A DNA stretch of 52,642 nt from Lachnospiraceae bacterium (GTDB lineage: Bacteria; Bacillota; Clostridia; Lachnospirales; Lachnospiraceae): positions 1 to 52,642 of the forward strand of contig JAJQDT010000101.1 in assembly GCA_021202075.1 (NCBI GenBank), read 5' to 3'. Shown piece after piece: positions 17,326 through 26,024 of the stretch. The notes beneath the pieces are model-generated. The model was given only the letters and a program-made list of their open reading frames with translations. It was not told the DNA's origin and did no database searches. A program made the translations under genes and the position numbers. Every line of letters begins with the position of its first letter. Position 1 is the stretch's first letter.

Positions 17326-17353
17326 TTGATATTCCTTCAGAAAAGTGTATACT
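17326..17353 (+). promoter_or_regulatory. Promoter of the AAA/DUF4143 gene
   Basis: TTGATA (17326-17331), 16 bp, TATACT (17348-17353), 26 nt before the start codon. GAGGTG serves as ribosome-binding site. Confidence 0.6.
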
Positions 17354-17379
17354 GGTCGTGTAGAAAGAGGTGAAGGCTT

Positions 17380-18666
17380 ATGATGCGTACCGCTATGACT
17401 GAATTGCGCCGTTGGAAGGAAAAAGGAAACCGCAAGCCCCTGATTCTCAAAGGCGCCAGACAGACGGGAAAGACCTGGCTCATGCGTGAATTTGGCAGAA
17501 CGCAGTTTAAAAAAACCGCGTACATCAATTTTGACAGCGATGTGCGCATACGTCAGATTTTTGACCAGGATTACGATATACCAAGAATTCTGCGAATGAT
17601 CAATATTGAGTCCCATGTAGCAATCACACCGGAAGATACTCTGATCATCTTCGATGAAGTGCAGGAAGCGCCCAGAGCGATTTCCTCTTTAAAGTATTTT
17701 TGCGAGAATGCACCGGAATATGCGGTAATTGCCGCAGGGTCACTTCTTGGCGTCTCGATTCATGAAGGAGTCTCTTTCCCGGTAGGAAAAGTAGATACTT
17801 TAAAAATTTACCCTATGTCTTTTTATGAGTTTTTGCTTGCTGCAGGTGAAAAAGATCTGGCTGATCTGCTCGATCAAAAAGACTACTCTTCCATAACTGT
17901 TTTTTCCGATAAGTATATTCACTGGCTAAAGTTATATTACTACATCGGGGGAATGCCGGAGGCTGTTCAGGATTATATAATCCATCAGGATGTATTCTCT
18001 GTCCGCGAGATTCAGAATCAGATTCTGGAGCTTTATGAAAGTGATTTCAGCAAGCATACTCCAGCAGGAGAGCTTGCCAGACTCAGAATGGTCTGGAATT
18101 CCATTCCAGGGCAGCTTGCTAAGGAAAACAAAAAATTTTTCTTTGGTCAGATCCGGCCGGGGGCACGCGCTAAGGGTTTTGAGCTCGCGATCGAATGGCT
18201 GCTGGACTGCGGCCTGATTCAGAAGGTATATCGTGTGCAAAAGCCTGCTGTTCCATTGAAATCATATATTGATTTTTCTACATTCAAAATATATCTTCTG
18301 GATGTGGGGCTTCTTGGTGCGATGAGCGAGCTGGACGCACAAACCATTCTGGAAGGGAATGATTTATTTACAGAATTCAAGGGCGCCCTGACTGAGCAGT
18401 ATGTTCTCCAACAGCTGGTATCAGATACCGGCTACACACCTTTTTATTATTCAGCGTCGTCTCATAACGAAATCGATTTTATGATCCAAAAAGCCGGTTT
18501 CGTCGTACCTGTTGAGGTCAAGGCAGAAGAAAACTTAAAAGCCAAAAGTCTGAAAGCATATTGTGAGAAACACAATCCCAAATATGCGGTGCGGACTTCT
18601 ATGGCGAATTATAAAAAACAGGATTGGATGACTAATCTGCCATTGTATGCGATCCGCAATTTGTGA
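17380..18666 (+). CDS. AAA_14/DUF4143 family ATPase
   Basis: This 428-residue protein belongs to the widespread bacterial and archaeal AAA_14-DUF4143 family, whose cellular role is not established. The Walker A motif GARQTGKT (25-32) and Walker B LIIFDEVQ (about 88-95) are intact. The C-terminal DUF4143 part carries a PD-(D/E)xK-like core: NEIDFMI followed by PVEVKAEENLKAKSL. The length is usual for the family. The gene is single, with its own promoter, and is visibly more AT-rich than the neighbouring operons, which together with the patchy spread of the family hints at horizontal acquisition. Confidence 0.9.
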   Translation: MMRTAMTELRRWKEKGNRKPLILKGARQTGKTWLMREFGRTQFKKTAYINFDSDVRIRQIFDQDYDIPRILRMINIESHVAITPEDTLIIFDEVQEAPRAISSLKYFCENAPEYAVIAAGSLLGVSIHEGVSFPVGKVDTLKIYPMSFYEFLLAAGEKDLADLLDQKDYSSITVFSDKYIHWLKLYYYIGGMPEAVQDYIIHQDVFSVREIQNQILELYESDFSKHTPAGELARLRMVWNSIPGQLAKENKKFFFGQIRPGARAKGFELAIEWLLDCGLIQKVYRVQKPAVPLKSYIDFSTFKIYLLDVGLLGAMSELDAQTILEGNDLFTEFKGALTEQYVLQQLVSDTGYTPFYYSASSHNEIDFMIQKAGFVVPVEVKAEENLKAKSLKAYCEKHNPKYAVRTSMANYKKQDWMTNLPLYAIRNL

Positions 18667-18825
18667 ACATTTGCCTCTATTATATTATGACCGGCATAAT
18701 TTGTCATCCAAAAATCCTGGAAATCAGGCTGCGGCCATTCTGTATCATACGCGCCACATCCGCTACGAGGCCTCAGACATCCGCCGCGGTAGATGCGCAT
18801 ATTTTTACAAAAAAATTAATAATTA

Positions 18826-18854
18826 TTGACAGAATAATCGCATGGTGCTAGAAT
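18826..18854 (+). promoter_or_regulatory. Promoter of the amino-acid ABC transporter
   Basis: TTGACA (18826-18831), exactly 17 bp, TAGAAT (18849-18854): a near-consensus sigma-A promoter, with the start expected near 18861. Confidence 0.85.
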
Positions 18855-18866
18855 AATCGAAGTGAC

Positions 18867-18900
18867 AAGGGCGTCAGCTTTCGTTAGCTGCGTCCTTTTT
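18867..18900 (+). terminator. Leader hairpin with T-tract (possible attenuator)
   Basis: AAGGGCGTCAGCT pairs with AGCTGCGTCCTT (one bulge, one G-U), followed by TTTTT, only a few nucleotides after the predicted start site and 40 nt ahead of the binding-protein gene. It is a terminator in a 5' leader, so it may set the expression level. There is too little RNA upstream for a large riboswitch. Confidence 0.6.
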
Positions 18901-18941
18901 CATTATATCTATCACTAAACAAAGAAAAGGAGTGTTTTAAA

Positions 18942-19784
18942 ATGAAAAAACAGTTAGCTTGTCTGCTCACGGTGGCTATGGTCGCAGGCTGCATGACCGT
19001 TCCGGTGGCAGCTGAAGAAGATGCTAAGGTATGGGTGATCGCGACGGATACGGTATTCAAGCCGTTTGAATACACCAACGATGACGGTGAGTTTGTCGGT
19101 ATTGATGTCGACATTCTCGCAGCGGTTGCAGAGGATCAGGGATTTGAATATGAGCTGAATTCTCTCGGCTGGGATTCCGCGATTGCGGCCTGCCAGGCGG
19201 GTCAGGCGGACGGCATGATCGCAGGTGCTTCCATCACGGACGAGCGCAAGGAGTCCGGCTGGACCTTCTCCGATGGCTATTACAATGCGACACAGTCTAT
19301 GACGGTTGCAGCGGATTCTGAGATCGCAGGCTTTGAAGATCTTTCCGGCCTGACGGTTGGCGTAAAGACCGGTACACAGGGTGCTTCCTATGCGGAGAGT
19401 CTGCAGGAGGAGTACGGATTTGAGATTACTTATTATGAGGATTCACCGACCATGTATCAGGCAGTTCTCGGCGGACAGGTGGTAGCCTGCTTCGAGGATA
19501 CCCCGATCATGGCAGCTTCCATCCAGGACGGCGACCTTGCTCTGACCATCCTGTATGACACTGAGAACGAAGGTTCTCCGTACGGCTTCGCCATCTTCTC
19601 GGAAGACAGCCAGGAGCTGCTTGATATGTTCAACGCAGGTCTCGCTAATATCGTAGCGGACGGCACCTATGCTGAGATCATCGCGAACTACCTCGGCGAG
19701 GACGCGGCTGCTACGGCAGAAGCTGCGATGCTTGGCGACGCGGAAGCGGAGACCGAGGTTGAAACTGAGGCGGTTACGGAGTAA
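18942..19784 (+). CDS. Polar amino-acid ABC transporter substrate-binding protein (SBP family 3)
   Basis: This is the 280-residue extracellular ligand-binding component of the importer encoded downstream. The signal region ends in VAGC, a good lipobox (Cys at about 17), so it is probably a lipoprotein. The family 3 fold is clear: FKPFEYTNDDGEFVGIDVDI near the N-terminus, GWDSAIAACQAGQADGMIAG, and DLSGLTVGVKTGTQGASYAE in the second lobe. The C-terminus carries an unusual Ala/Glu/Thr-rich tail of about 25 residues. A GGAG ribosome-binding site precedes ATG 18942. The exact amino acid cannot be read from the sequence. Confidence 0.92.
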   Translation: MKKQLACLLTVAMVAGCMTVPVAAEEDAKVWVIATDTVFKPFEYTNDDGEFVGIDVDILAAVAEDQGFEYELNSLGWDSAIAACQAGQADGMIAGASITDERKESGWTFSDGYYNATQSMTVAADSEIAGFEDLSGLTVGVKTGTQGASYAESLQEEYGFEITYYEDSPTMYQAVLGGQVVACFEDTPIMAASIQDGDLALTILYDTENEGSPYGFAIFSEDSQELLDMFNAGLANIVADGTYAEIIANYLGEDAAATAEAAMLGDAEAETEVETEAVTE

Positions 19785-19918
19785 TTTTTCGGAGCATTTG
19801 CGGCAGCTGTCACGGAGTGATTTTTCACAGGACAGCCAGCTTATAAACTACGCGGAGATTCGGAGAATTTCCTGATAAGAAAGGAAAGGCAACTGTAAAG
19901 TTCAATAGCAGTTACCAG

Positions 19919-19964
19919 AAAAAGCTGCCGTCGGATCCGTCAGGGATTTTGCGGCAGCTTTTTT
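19919..19964 (+). terminator. Terminator between binding protein and permease
   Basis: AAAAAGCTGCCG pairs with CGGCAGCTTTTTT, a perfect stem with A/T flanks. Lying inside an ABC operon, it would let the binding protein be made in excess over the permease and ATPase if readthrough is partial. Confidence 0.85.
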
Positions 19965-19967
19965 CAA

Positions 19968-20050
19968 TCGGACAGGGGAAGCCTCTCCCTGTCTGCCCGC
20001 GCGAGCCAGGTGCGTCTAAATCCGCAAATTGCTTACCCGGCTCTGTGCAT
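19968..20050 (-). repeat. Modular multi-hairpin intergenic repeat, copy 2 (degenerate)
   Basis: It shares TCGGACAGGGGAA, CCGCGCGAGCC, GGTGCG..TAAA.CCGCAAA, TTACCCGGCTCTG and a terminal TGCAT with the other copies. The internal hairpin is eroded (GTCTAAATCC instead of GGCTTTAGCC). It follows a terminator directly, but on the strand opposite to its neighbour gene, unlike the other copies. Confidence 0.6.
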
Positions 20051-20118
20051 ACAGAAAACCGCACAGGAAACCGTTTCGTTCGGTTTGGCTGCCGGTACAA
20101 TCCGAAGGGAGTTTTTTC

Positions 20119-20796
20119 ATGGTAAAGATTATTACAAACTACGGGACGCTTCTGCTCTCTGCGATGCAGCAGACGGTGCTGCTCGCGCTGTGCGGTCTGT
20201 TTTTTGCCTGCATCCTGGGTATCTTTTTCGGTATCCTCGGCGTCACGAAAAACAAAGCCTGCCGTGCCGTCAACCGGGTCTTTGTCGATGCCATCCGCGG
20301 CGTGCCGATGATCGTCCTCGCCTATTTTATCTATTTTGGCGTTCCGGCATTCATAAATGGCATCATCACCTCCGGCTCCAAATTTACCCTGAGCGCCCTG
20401 CAGGCCGGCACCGTCTGCCTGGCGCTGAACTGCGGCGCCTATATGTCTGAGATCATCCGGGCTGGCATCCAGTCCGTCGACAAGGGACAGATGGAAGCAG
20501 CAAGAAGTCTGGGGCTTCCCTGGTGGCGCGCAATGTACCGGGTCGTGATGCCGCAGGCCATCCGCACGATGATCCCGAGCATCATCAACCAGTTCATCAT
20601 CACACTGAAGGATACCTCCATCCTGTCAATTATCGGCTTCCCAGAGCTGGTCAATACCGCCAAGAACGTGGTTGCAAATACCTTTATGTCCTTCCAGGTC
20701 TGGGCCATTGTCGCAGTCATGTATCTGATCGTTATAGAGATCCTGACGGTTATTTCGAGAATACTGGAGAGGAGGCTGAACCGTGGCAGAGAGTAG
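20119..20796 (+). CDS. Amino-acid ABC transporter permease (HisM/GlnP type)
   Basis: This 225-residue inner-membrane component has several hydrophobic segments (the first at [20 protein letters not shown]). The cytoplasmic coupling motif is [20 protein letters not shown], matching the EAA loop of family 3 importers. ATG 20119 is chosen because AGGGAG lies 7 nt upstream and MVKIITNYG fits the family; the longer frame upstream runs through the dispersed repeat. It overlaps the ATPase gene by 14 nt. Confidence 0.93.
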   Translation: MVKIITNYGTLLLSAMQQTVLLALCGLFFACILGIFFGILGVTKNKACRAVNRVFVDAIRGVPMIVLAYFIYFGVPAFINGIITSGSKFTLSALQAGTVCLALNCGAYMSEIIRAGIQSVDKGQMEAARSLGLPWWRAMYRVVMPQAIRTMIPSIINQFIITLKDTSILSIIGFPELVNTAKNVVANTFMSFQVWAIVAVMYLIVIEILTVISRILERRLNRGRE

Positions 20797-21526
20797 AAAT
20801 GTCAAAATTCATGTGTCTCACCTGAAGAAGAATTTTAAAAAGCTGGAGGTCTTAAAGGACATCTCCACGGACATCTACGAGGGGGAGGTTGTCGTCGTCA
20901 TCGGCCCTTCCGGCAGCGGCAAGTCTACCTTCCTGCGCTGCATCAACAATCTGGAGGAACTCACCGGCGGCGAGATAACGGTCGACGGCATGAGCCTGAC
21001 CGACAAGAAAACGGATATCAACAAGCTGCGCGAAAACATCGGCATGGTGTTCCAGCACTTCAATCTGTTCCCACACATGGACGTCATGCGAAATCTGACA
21101 CTGGCTCCTGTGGACTTAAAAAAGGCCAGCAAGGAAGAAGCCGCCGAGCGGGCGCGGCAAATGCTCATCAAGGTCGGCATGGAGGACAAGGCGGACGCTT
21201 ATCCGAACCAGCTTTCCGGCGGCCAGAAGCAGCGCGTCGCCATCGCGCGCGCCCTGTGCATGGAGCCGGACATCATGCTCTTTGACGAGCCGACCAGCGC
21301 GCTCGACCCGGAGATGGTCGGCGAAGTGCTGCAGGTCATGAAACAGCTCGCTGCGGACGGCATGACCATGGTCATTGTCACACACGAGATGGGCTTCGCC
21401 CGCGAGGTCGCGGACCGCGTCCTCTTTATGGACGGCGGCTACATCGTCGAAGAAGGCACCCCGCAGGAGGTGCTGCTGAACCCGAAGGAGCCGCGCACCA
21501 TCGATTTCCTGAATAAAGTATTGTAA
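20783..21526 (+). CDS. Amino-acid ABC transporter ATP-binding protein
   Basis: This 247-residue ATPase powers the importer. Walker A is GPSGSGKST, the Q-loop is [11 protein letters not shown], the signature is [15 protein letters not shown], Walker B is [14 protein letters not shown] and the H-loop is TIV-type VTHEMGFA. The start is GTG 20783 with GAGGAGG about 7 nt upstream, inside the end of the permease gene, which suggests translational coupling. The C-terminal region shows no extra regulatory domain. Confidence 0.95.
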   Translation: MAESRNVKIHVSHLKKNFKKLEVLKDISTDIYEGEVVVVIGPSGSGKSTFLRCINNLEELTGGEITVDGMSLTDKKTDINKLRENIGMVFQHFNLFPHMDVMRNLTLAPVDLKKASKEEAAERARQMLIKVGMEDKADAYPNQLSGGQKQRVAIARALCMEPDIMLFDEPTSALDPEMVGEVLQVMKQLAADGMTMVIVTHEMGFAREVADRVLFMDGGYIVEEGTPQEVLLNPKEPRTIDFLNKVL

Positions 21527-21535
21527 ATACAAAAA

Positions 21536-21600
21536 ATGTTGGCAGTTGTACCCTGTCCTGCATCCAAAAACGATGCGCGATGGAATACAGCTGCCAACGT
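21536..21600 (+). terminator. Compound hairpin after the amino-acid transporter operon
   Basis: A 15-bp stem with G-U pairs (21536-21550 with 21586-21600) encloses a smaller GCATC/GATGC hairpin. No clean T-run follows, so it may stabilise the 3' end instead of terminating by itself. Confidence 0.4.
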
Positions 21601-21675
21601 TATTCTGTCCGGTCACCAGGCTTCCATGTCTGCTTCGCAGGGCGCCACAGCATTGTAATAATAAAACCGGTCGTC

Positions 21676-22150
21676 TCACCCGATTTTTAATTCCGCCTTC
21701 AGCGCATCTTGCAAAACGCCGGAAAAATTAATCCCCTTACGCTCTGCCAGATCATTGAGCCAGCCTGGTATCGTAAGGGTTTTCCGGGCTGCGGCGAGGC
21801 TTTTATGAACTGCGATTCGCGCGTTAGGCGGTGCAAGATGCATAGGTTATTTCGTTACAGATCCTTACCACCTTGCTGTCATAAAATCTTCGATACCAGT
21901 CGGTGTCACAGGCTACCAGCGAGACAAATTCATTTGCCTCATGAGCCACGTCATTTACTTTAGCGGGCGACGGAATTTCCTTTTCTTCTTTTTCCAGCCA
22001 GTACAGCGTAAGGCATAATACATCCTCTGCCATCGCAATCCCATCGTTTATCGTTTCCGCGCTGGTATAGCAGCTTTCAAGATCCGGAAAACGGATGCTG
22101 TACCCGTTTTCTTCTTCTGTAAAAATTGCCGGATATGCATAGTTTGCCAT
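21676..22150 (-). pseudogene. HicB-family antitoxin-like gene split by a short insertion
   Basis: ATG 22150 starts a HicB-like N-terminus (YPAIFTEEENGYSIRFPDLE, then ETINDGIAMAEDVL). The frame reads DTDWYRRFYDSKVV and then stops at a TAA shortly after. The typical HicB C-terminal DNA-binding part (KTLTIPGWLNDLAERKGINF, SGVLQDALKAEL) is present downstream in another frame and ends at TGA 21676-21678. About 79 nt of unrelated sequence separates SKVV from RKTLTIP, and 79 is not a multiple of three. The gene starts 1 nt after the glycosyltransferase stop codon and uses a GGAGG inside that gene. No hicA is adjacent. The C-terminal part could be made alone from an internal ATG (54 residues). Confidence 0.7.
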
Positions 22151-22151
22151 C

Positions 22152-23486
22152 TTAAAAACCTCCTTCTCTCGAATACGACACCTGTGTCAGCTTCGCGCGC
22201 ACATTCTCATTCACCCTTCCGGCGAGCGTTCCCGCATATCTTTCGTCTTCCCCGGAAAATCCCTTCAGGCAGGCGCTCCGGCACTCCTCCACCGCATGGT
22301 TGATCTCCTCCAGGTACTCGTTTGCCTTTTCAAGAATCTCGATCGTCAGTGCGCCGTCTTCATCTGTCTCATAATCCGCCAGCTTTTCCCGTTTCAGTCT
22401 CGCAAGCGCCCGCGACACCTTCTGGACATTGATCCCGGCGAGCTCCGCGATTTCTCTGCGGCTCTCAAAACGGCGAACAGACTGAAACAGCAGCAGAAGA
22501 AGCGCCTCGTCGAGCGTGATTTTTTTCAGCATCGCGCCCAGGCCAAGATGGTACTCCAGCAGCTTGCGAACATAATAAAGATCCGCCAGAATGCCCTGCG
22601 TCTCCTCAATCGACTGCCCGGCCAGCTTCAGCCTCTCCGCGCCAAGCTTTGTGGTACCCGGCACGACCGTCGGCATGACCAGCCCGTCCATGGCCGTGCT
22701 GATCAGGAACATGCGGACCTTCTGCTTTACCTCGGCATAATCTTCCTCATAGACATCCCGGTAAAAGTCGTTGTAATAATCAAACACCGAGCTTTTCATC
22801 TTCACCGTATTGCTGATGCTCACGCCCTGCGAGACCAGGCTGTCCTTGCGCTTCTTATAATAATAAACCGGCACCTGGATCGCAAAAATCGTCTCCGCGT
22901 ACCGGATGTATTCCAGATTAAACAAAAAATCCTCGCACCAGTCGATTTCCACATCCATGCGTATCTGATGCTCCTCAATAATGGATCGGCGGAACAGCTT
23001 GTTCCAGAGCACTCCGTAATAGTAGTCCGCCGGGTTTTCAATCATATAGGAGGCAAACTCTCTGCGGTCCATCACGTGGTCCGCGTCAATATCGCCTTTC
23101 TGCGAGAGCCGTTTCCCATTCACCCGGTAAAAATCCCCGATCACCAGATCGCAGTCCTTTTCCATGGCAGGGCGCACCAGCAGCTTCGTCGAGTCTGGCG
23201 TCAGCCAGTCATCGCTGTCCGCGAATTGTATATATTCCCCGCGGGCGAGATCCAGCCCATGATTCCGGCTCGCGGAAACGCCGGCATTCTCCTGATGGAT
23301 AACACGAATCCGTCCGTCCTTTTTTGCGTACGCATCCAGCAGCTGCGCCGTGCCGTCGCTGCTCCCGTCGTCAATCAGCAGAATCTCCAGATTCTGATAT
23401 TCCTGATTCAAAATGCTGTCCACACAGCGCCCGATATACTCTTCTGCATTATAGATTGGGACAATCATACTCACCAACGGCTCCAT
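22152..23486 (-). CDS. Family 2 glycosyltransferase with C-terminal MarR-like winged-helix domain
   Basis: The 444-residue protein begins with a GT-A glycosyltransferase domain: VSMIVPIYNAEEYIGRCVDS, LLIDDGSSDGT, NAGVSASRNHGL, and the metal-binding FADSDDWL. After the usual C-terminal helices (to about 300) it continues into a helix-rich region with REIAELAGINVQKVSRALAR and LKREKLADYETDEDGALTIE, which reads as a MarR-type winged helix with wing, then helices typical of MarR dimerisation. Such a fusion of sugar transferase and DNA-binding domain is unusual. Ribosome-binding site GAGGAGG and a good promoter precede it. Acceptor and sugar are unknown; it probably acts on a surface glycan. hicB-like follows it in the same transcript. 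Confidence 0.85.
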   Translation of the reverse strand: MEPLVSMIVPIYNAEEYIGRCVDSILNQEYQNLEILLIDDGSSDGTAQLLDAYAKKDGRIRVIHQENAGVSASRNHGLDLARGEYIQFADSDDWLTPDSTKLLVRPAMEKDCDLVIGDFYRVNGKRLSQKGDIDADHVMDRREFASYMIENPADYYYGVLWNKLFRRSIIEEHQIRMDVEIDWCEDFLFNLEYIRYAETIFAIQVPVYYYKKRKDSLVSQGVSISNTVKMKSSVFDYYNDFYRDVYEEDYAEVKQKVRMFLISTAMDGLVMPTVVPGTTKLGAERLKLAGQSIEETQGILADLYYVRKLLEYHLGLGAMLKKITLDEALLLLLFQSVRRFESRREIAELAGINVQKVSRALARLKREKLADYETDEDGALTIEILEKANEYLEEINHAVEECRSACLKGFSGEDERYAGTLAGRVNENVRAKLTQVSYSREGGF

Positions 23487-23530
23487 AATTCCTCCTCATT
23501 ATTTTCCGACAATTTAAGCTTACCATACAA

Positions 23531-23559
23531 AGATTACATGTAAACCATTTCAGTGTCAA
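23531..23559 (-). promoter_or_regulatory. Promoter of the glycosyltransferase-hicB unit
   Basis: The minus strand reads TTGACA (23554-23559), 17 bp, TAATCT (23531-23536), about 45 nt before the start codon. Confidence 0.75.
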
Positions 23560-23604
23560 TCAGCCGTTTCTGAAAAAAAGATTAAGTTTTTACGCAGCCG
23601 TGTG

Positions 23605-23644
23605 CATAAAATACCCCGGCAAATGCTATCTGGCTTCTGCCGGG
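23605..23644 (-). terminator. Terminator of the radical SAM gene
   Basis: CCCGGCA and TGCCGGG pair around a 16-nt loop, followed on the minus strand by GTATTTTATG. It separates the radical SAM gene from the promoter of the glycosyltransferase gene. Confidence 0.65.
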
Positions 23645-23718
23645 TTTCTCATAATCAATATTTCACAAAAATATTTGTATTGCTTTAACGGCAGTTTTTA
23701 ACAGTTCCGCGGATGTAA

Positions 23719-25095
23719 TTACCGCTTCCGCGGCCTCGGGTTCGTGCTCTGCGGATTGGTCGCCCAGATCTCGTCCGCAGTCGGCTTCCAGTTCTCAGCG
23801 TACGGCGTCGTCTTGTCGCACAGGTCGTCCACGCTCTCCGGACTCTGATAATCTGTGTTGACCGCATTCGTACTCTTCACCATCTTGCGCAGTGCTTCCG
23901 GGTTTTCCAGCATCGGGCACGGGCGCATCATGTTGTCGTTGAACGGCTGATTGTCATGATAAGCCTGGAAAATCGGGCTCTTCAGCGCATCCTTCAGGGT
24001 CGTGTTCTTGATGTTGCAGTTCGAATAGTGGATGAACACGCACGGCTCCACATCGCCCTTCGCGTTGATGTGCAGGTAGTACCGGCCTCCGGCGACGCAG
24101 CCGTGCACATACTCCGCATCGTTCTGGAAATCCAGTGTGAACAGAGATTTCGTCTTGCGGTACTCCCGAATCTTGCTGTACATCAGCTTGCGCTGCTCCG
24201 GCGTCGGCAGAAGCTCCGCCGAAGCGTCATTTCCGACCGGCATGTAGTGGAAGAACCAGGCAAAATATGCGCCGCAGTCAATCAGGTGGTCAAAATATTC
24301 CTCGCTGGATACGCTCTCCACATTCGCCGCCGTGTAACAGGTGGAGACGCCGAACGGAACTCCGCGGTCCTTCAGAAGTTTCATCGAATGCATCACCTTC
24401 TGGTAAATGCCCTGCCCGCGTCGGCCGTCGTTTGCCTCCTCAGAGCCCTCGACGCTGAACGCCGGGATAAAGTTCTTCACACGCAGAATCTCATCACAGA
24501 ATTCCTCATCAAACAGCGTGCCGTTCGTGAACGCCAGGAACTCACAGTCCGGGTGCATCTCACAGAGCTTAATGATATCCTTCTTGCGCACGGTCGGCTC
24601 ACCGCCGGTGTATATGTACATAAAGACGCCGATCTCCTTGCCCTGGCGGATGATCGAGTCAATCTCCTCCAGCGTCAGGTTCAGCTGATGCCCGTACTCT
24701 GCCGCCCAGCAGCCGGTGCACTTCAGATTACATGCGCTTGTCGGATCAAGAAGGATCGCCCACGGCGAATTGCAATTGTTTTCCTTTATGTTCTCTTCCT
24801 GCAGCAGACTGCCTTTCAGGCTCGCGTTGATGATAAAGTTCTCAAAAAACGCTTTCCGCACACCCGGATCCAATGTGTACATCCGCATTATCAGCTGAAA
24901 CCAGTTGTTGTTCTTATTCGCAATCGCGTTCCGGATCGCATTGCGCTGCTTGGCATACCAGTCCTTCGGCGTATACTTATCCACCAGTTCCATCAGCTTC
25001 GGAATGTTCGTCTCCGGATCCTTCTCCAGATAGCCAAGCGCCTGTTTTGCCACAACCTCAATCGCAGCCGATTTTGCCTTATCTGTCAGTTTCAT
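23719..25095 (-). CDS. Radical SAM protein with SPASM-like C-terminal region
   Basis: This 458-residue enzyme has the AdoMet-radical cluster motif CNLKCTGC (Cys 122, 126, 129) preceded by LLDPTSA, and the SAM-contact glycines YTGGEPTVRKKDI. After the barrel come CVAGGRYYLHINAKGDVEPC and CPML, cysteines arranged as in auxiliary Fe-S cluster (SPASM-type) domains. The first 110 residues form a helical N-terminal extension that ends in NNCNSPWAI. No peptide precursor or obvious partner is next to it, so the substrate is unknown. It follows the DUF308 membrane protein gene by 140 nt on the same strand; a perfect TAGCCGGCTA palindrome lies in that gap and could be an operator. Confidence 0.88.
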   Translation of the reverse strand: MKLTDKAKSAAIEVVAKQALGYLEKDPETNIPKLMELVDKYTPKDWYAKQRNAIRNAIANKNNNWFQLIMRMYTLDPGVRKAFFENFIINASLKGSLLQEENIKENNCNSPWAILLDPTSACNLKCTGCWAAEYGHQLNLTLEEIDSIIRQGKEIGVFMYIYTGGEPTVRKKDIIKLCEMHPDCEFLAFTNGTLFDEEFCDEILRVKNFIPAFSVEGSEEANDGRRGQGIYQKVMHSMKLLKDRGVPFGVSTCYTAANVESVSSEEYFDHLIDCGAYFAWFFHYMPVGNDASAELLPTPEQRKLMYSKIREYRKTKSLFTLDFQNDAEYVHGCVAGGRYYLHINAKGDVEPCVFIHYSNCNIKNTTLKDALKSPIFQAYHDNQPFNDNMMRPCPMLENPEALRKMVKSTNAVNTDYQSPESVDDLCDKTTPYAENWKPTADEIWATNPQSTNPRPRKR

Positions 25096-25235
25096 CGTTT
25101 TCCTCCTCTTTCAAATCCCACAGTTCTTGATCTCTTGAACGTTAGCTGTTCATTTGCCTATATCGGGTATAGACAAACTTAGCCGGCTATGTTAAATATG
25201 TGCATTTAAAAAATCTCTTTAATAATCCTCCGGCA

Positions 25236-25838
25236 TCATCCTGAAGCATTTCCCCGCGGCTCGTCCGGCCGATTTGAAAAGCGGTCCAGGATTTTCACCG
25301 TATAAACCGCCACACACAGATTCAGCACCCCTTCCAGCAGCACCGCTGTACCGGTCAGTGTCATGGTCATCCCCTCGCCATTATATGGATCAATGACCAG
25401 AATCATTCCGAACACCCCTGTCAGAATCGCGACCAGAAGAATCCGCCACCACAGATGCAGTCCAAATTTTTTCGCATCCAGCGACATCTGAATGCGCAGC
25501 AGCGCATCCATCAGAATCACCAGTCCCAGAACTGCATAAAGCAGCGTCGAATAATCCGATCCGCGCACCAGAATCACAAGGCCAAGTGCACACATCAGAA
25601 TTCCAAACGCAAAGTCATACTGGAACGCGAGGCAATAAAAATCCTTCGAAAAGTAGCCGATCATCTTAATGACGCCATCCGCAATAAAAACAAACCCGAG
25701 CAGACGGATCAGAGTGTCCACCGGATAATTCGGATTGATCAGCAAACAGACGCCAAATACACAGATAACAAGCGCGATGATAATATATCCGTTGCGCGCG
25801 ATTTTCAGTGTCCCAAGCGAGTCCCTGCGCGAGTCCAT
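25236..25838 (-). CDS. DUF308 (HdeD-like) integral membrane protein
   Basis: This 200-residue protein consists of six predicted membrane segments in pairs, with the short GxxxL/DG repeats typical of DUF308 (LLGFVFIADGVIKMIGYF, VLGLVILMDALLRIQMSL, LTGTAVLLEGVLNLCVAVY). In E. coli the relative HdeD is linked to acid resistance; a function here is not established. The ribosome-binding site is GGAGGGGG. TATAAT (minus strand, 25862-25867) upstream is a likely -10, next to a TTTTTTCGAAAAAA palindrome, just downstream of the tetR terminator. Confidence 0.88.
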   Translation of the reverse strand: MDSRRDSLGTLKIARNGYIIIALVICVFGVCLLINPNYPVDTLIRLLGFVFIADGVIKMIGYFSKDFYCLAFQYDFAFGILMCALGLVILVRGSDYSTLLYAVLGLVILMDALLRIQMSLDAKKFGLHLWWRILLVAILTGVFGMILVIDPYNGEGMTMTLTGTAVLLEGVLNLCVAVYTVKILDRFSNRPDEPRGNASG

Positions 25839-25894
25839 ACTTCCCCCTCCTTCCGCTGTCCATTATATTCCCGACTTTTTTCGAAAAAAACAGA

Positions 25895-25932
25895 CAAAAA
25901 ACGGGCAATGTCCAAAAAACAGACACTGCCCG
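25895..25932 (-). terminator. Terminator of the tetR operon
   Basis: CGGGCAGTGTC pairs with GACATTGCCCG (one mismatch) on the minus strand and is followed by six T. Confidence 0.8.
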
Positions 25933-26024
25933 GAAATTGACTAAAAAAATGATGCTCCGTGCCCCCGCGCACCCGCCGCGTCAAAGGTCGGCTCCTGCCG
26001 GTTCATTCATCAGTTTCAAAGACC

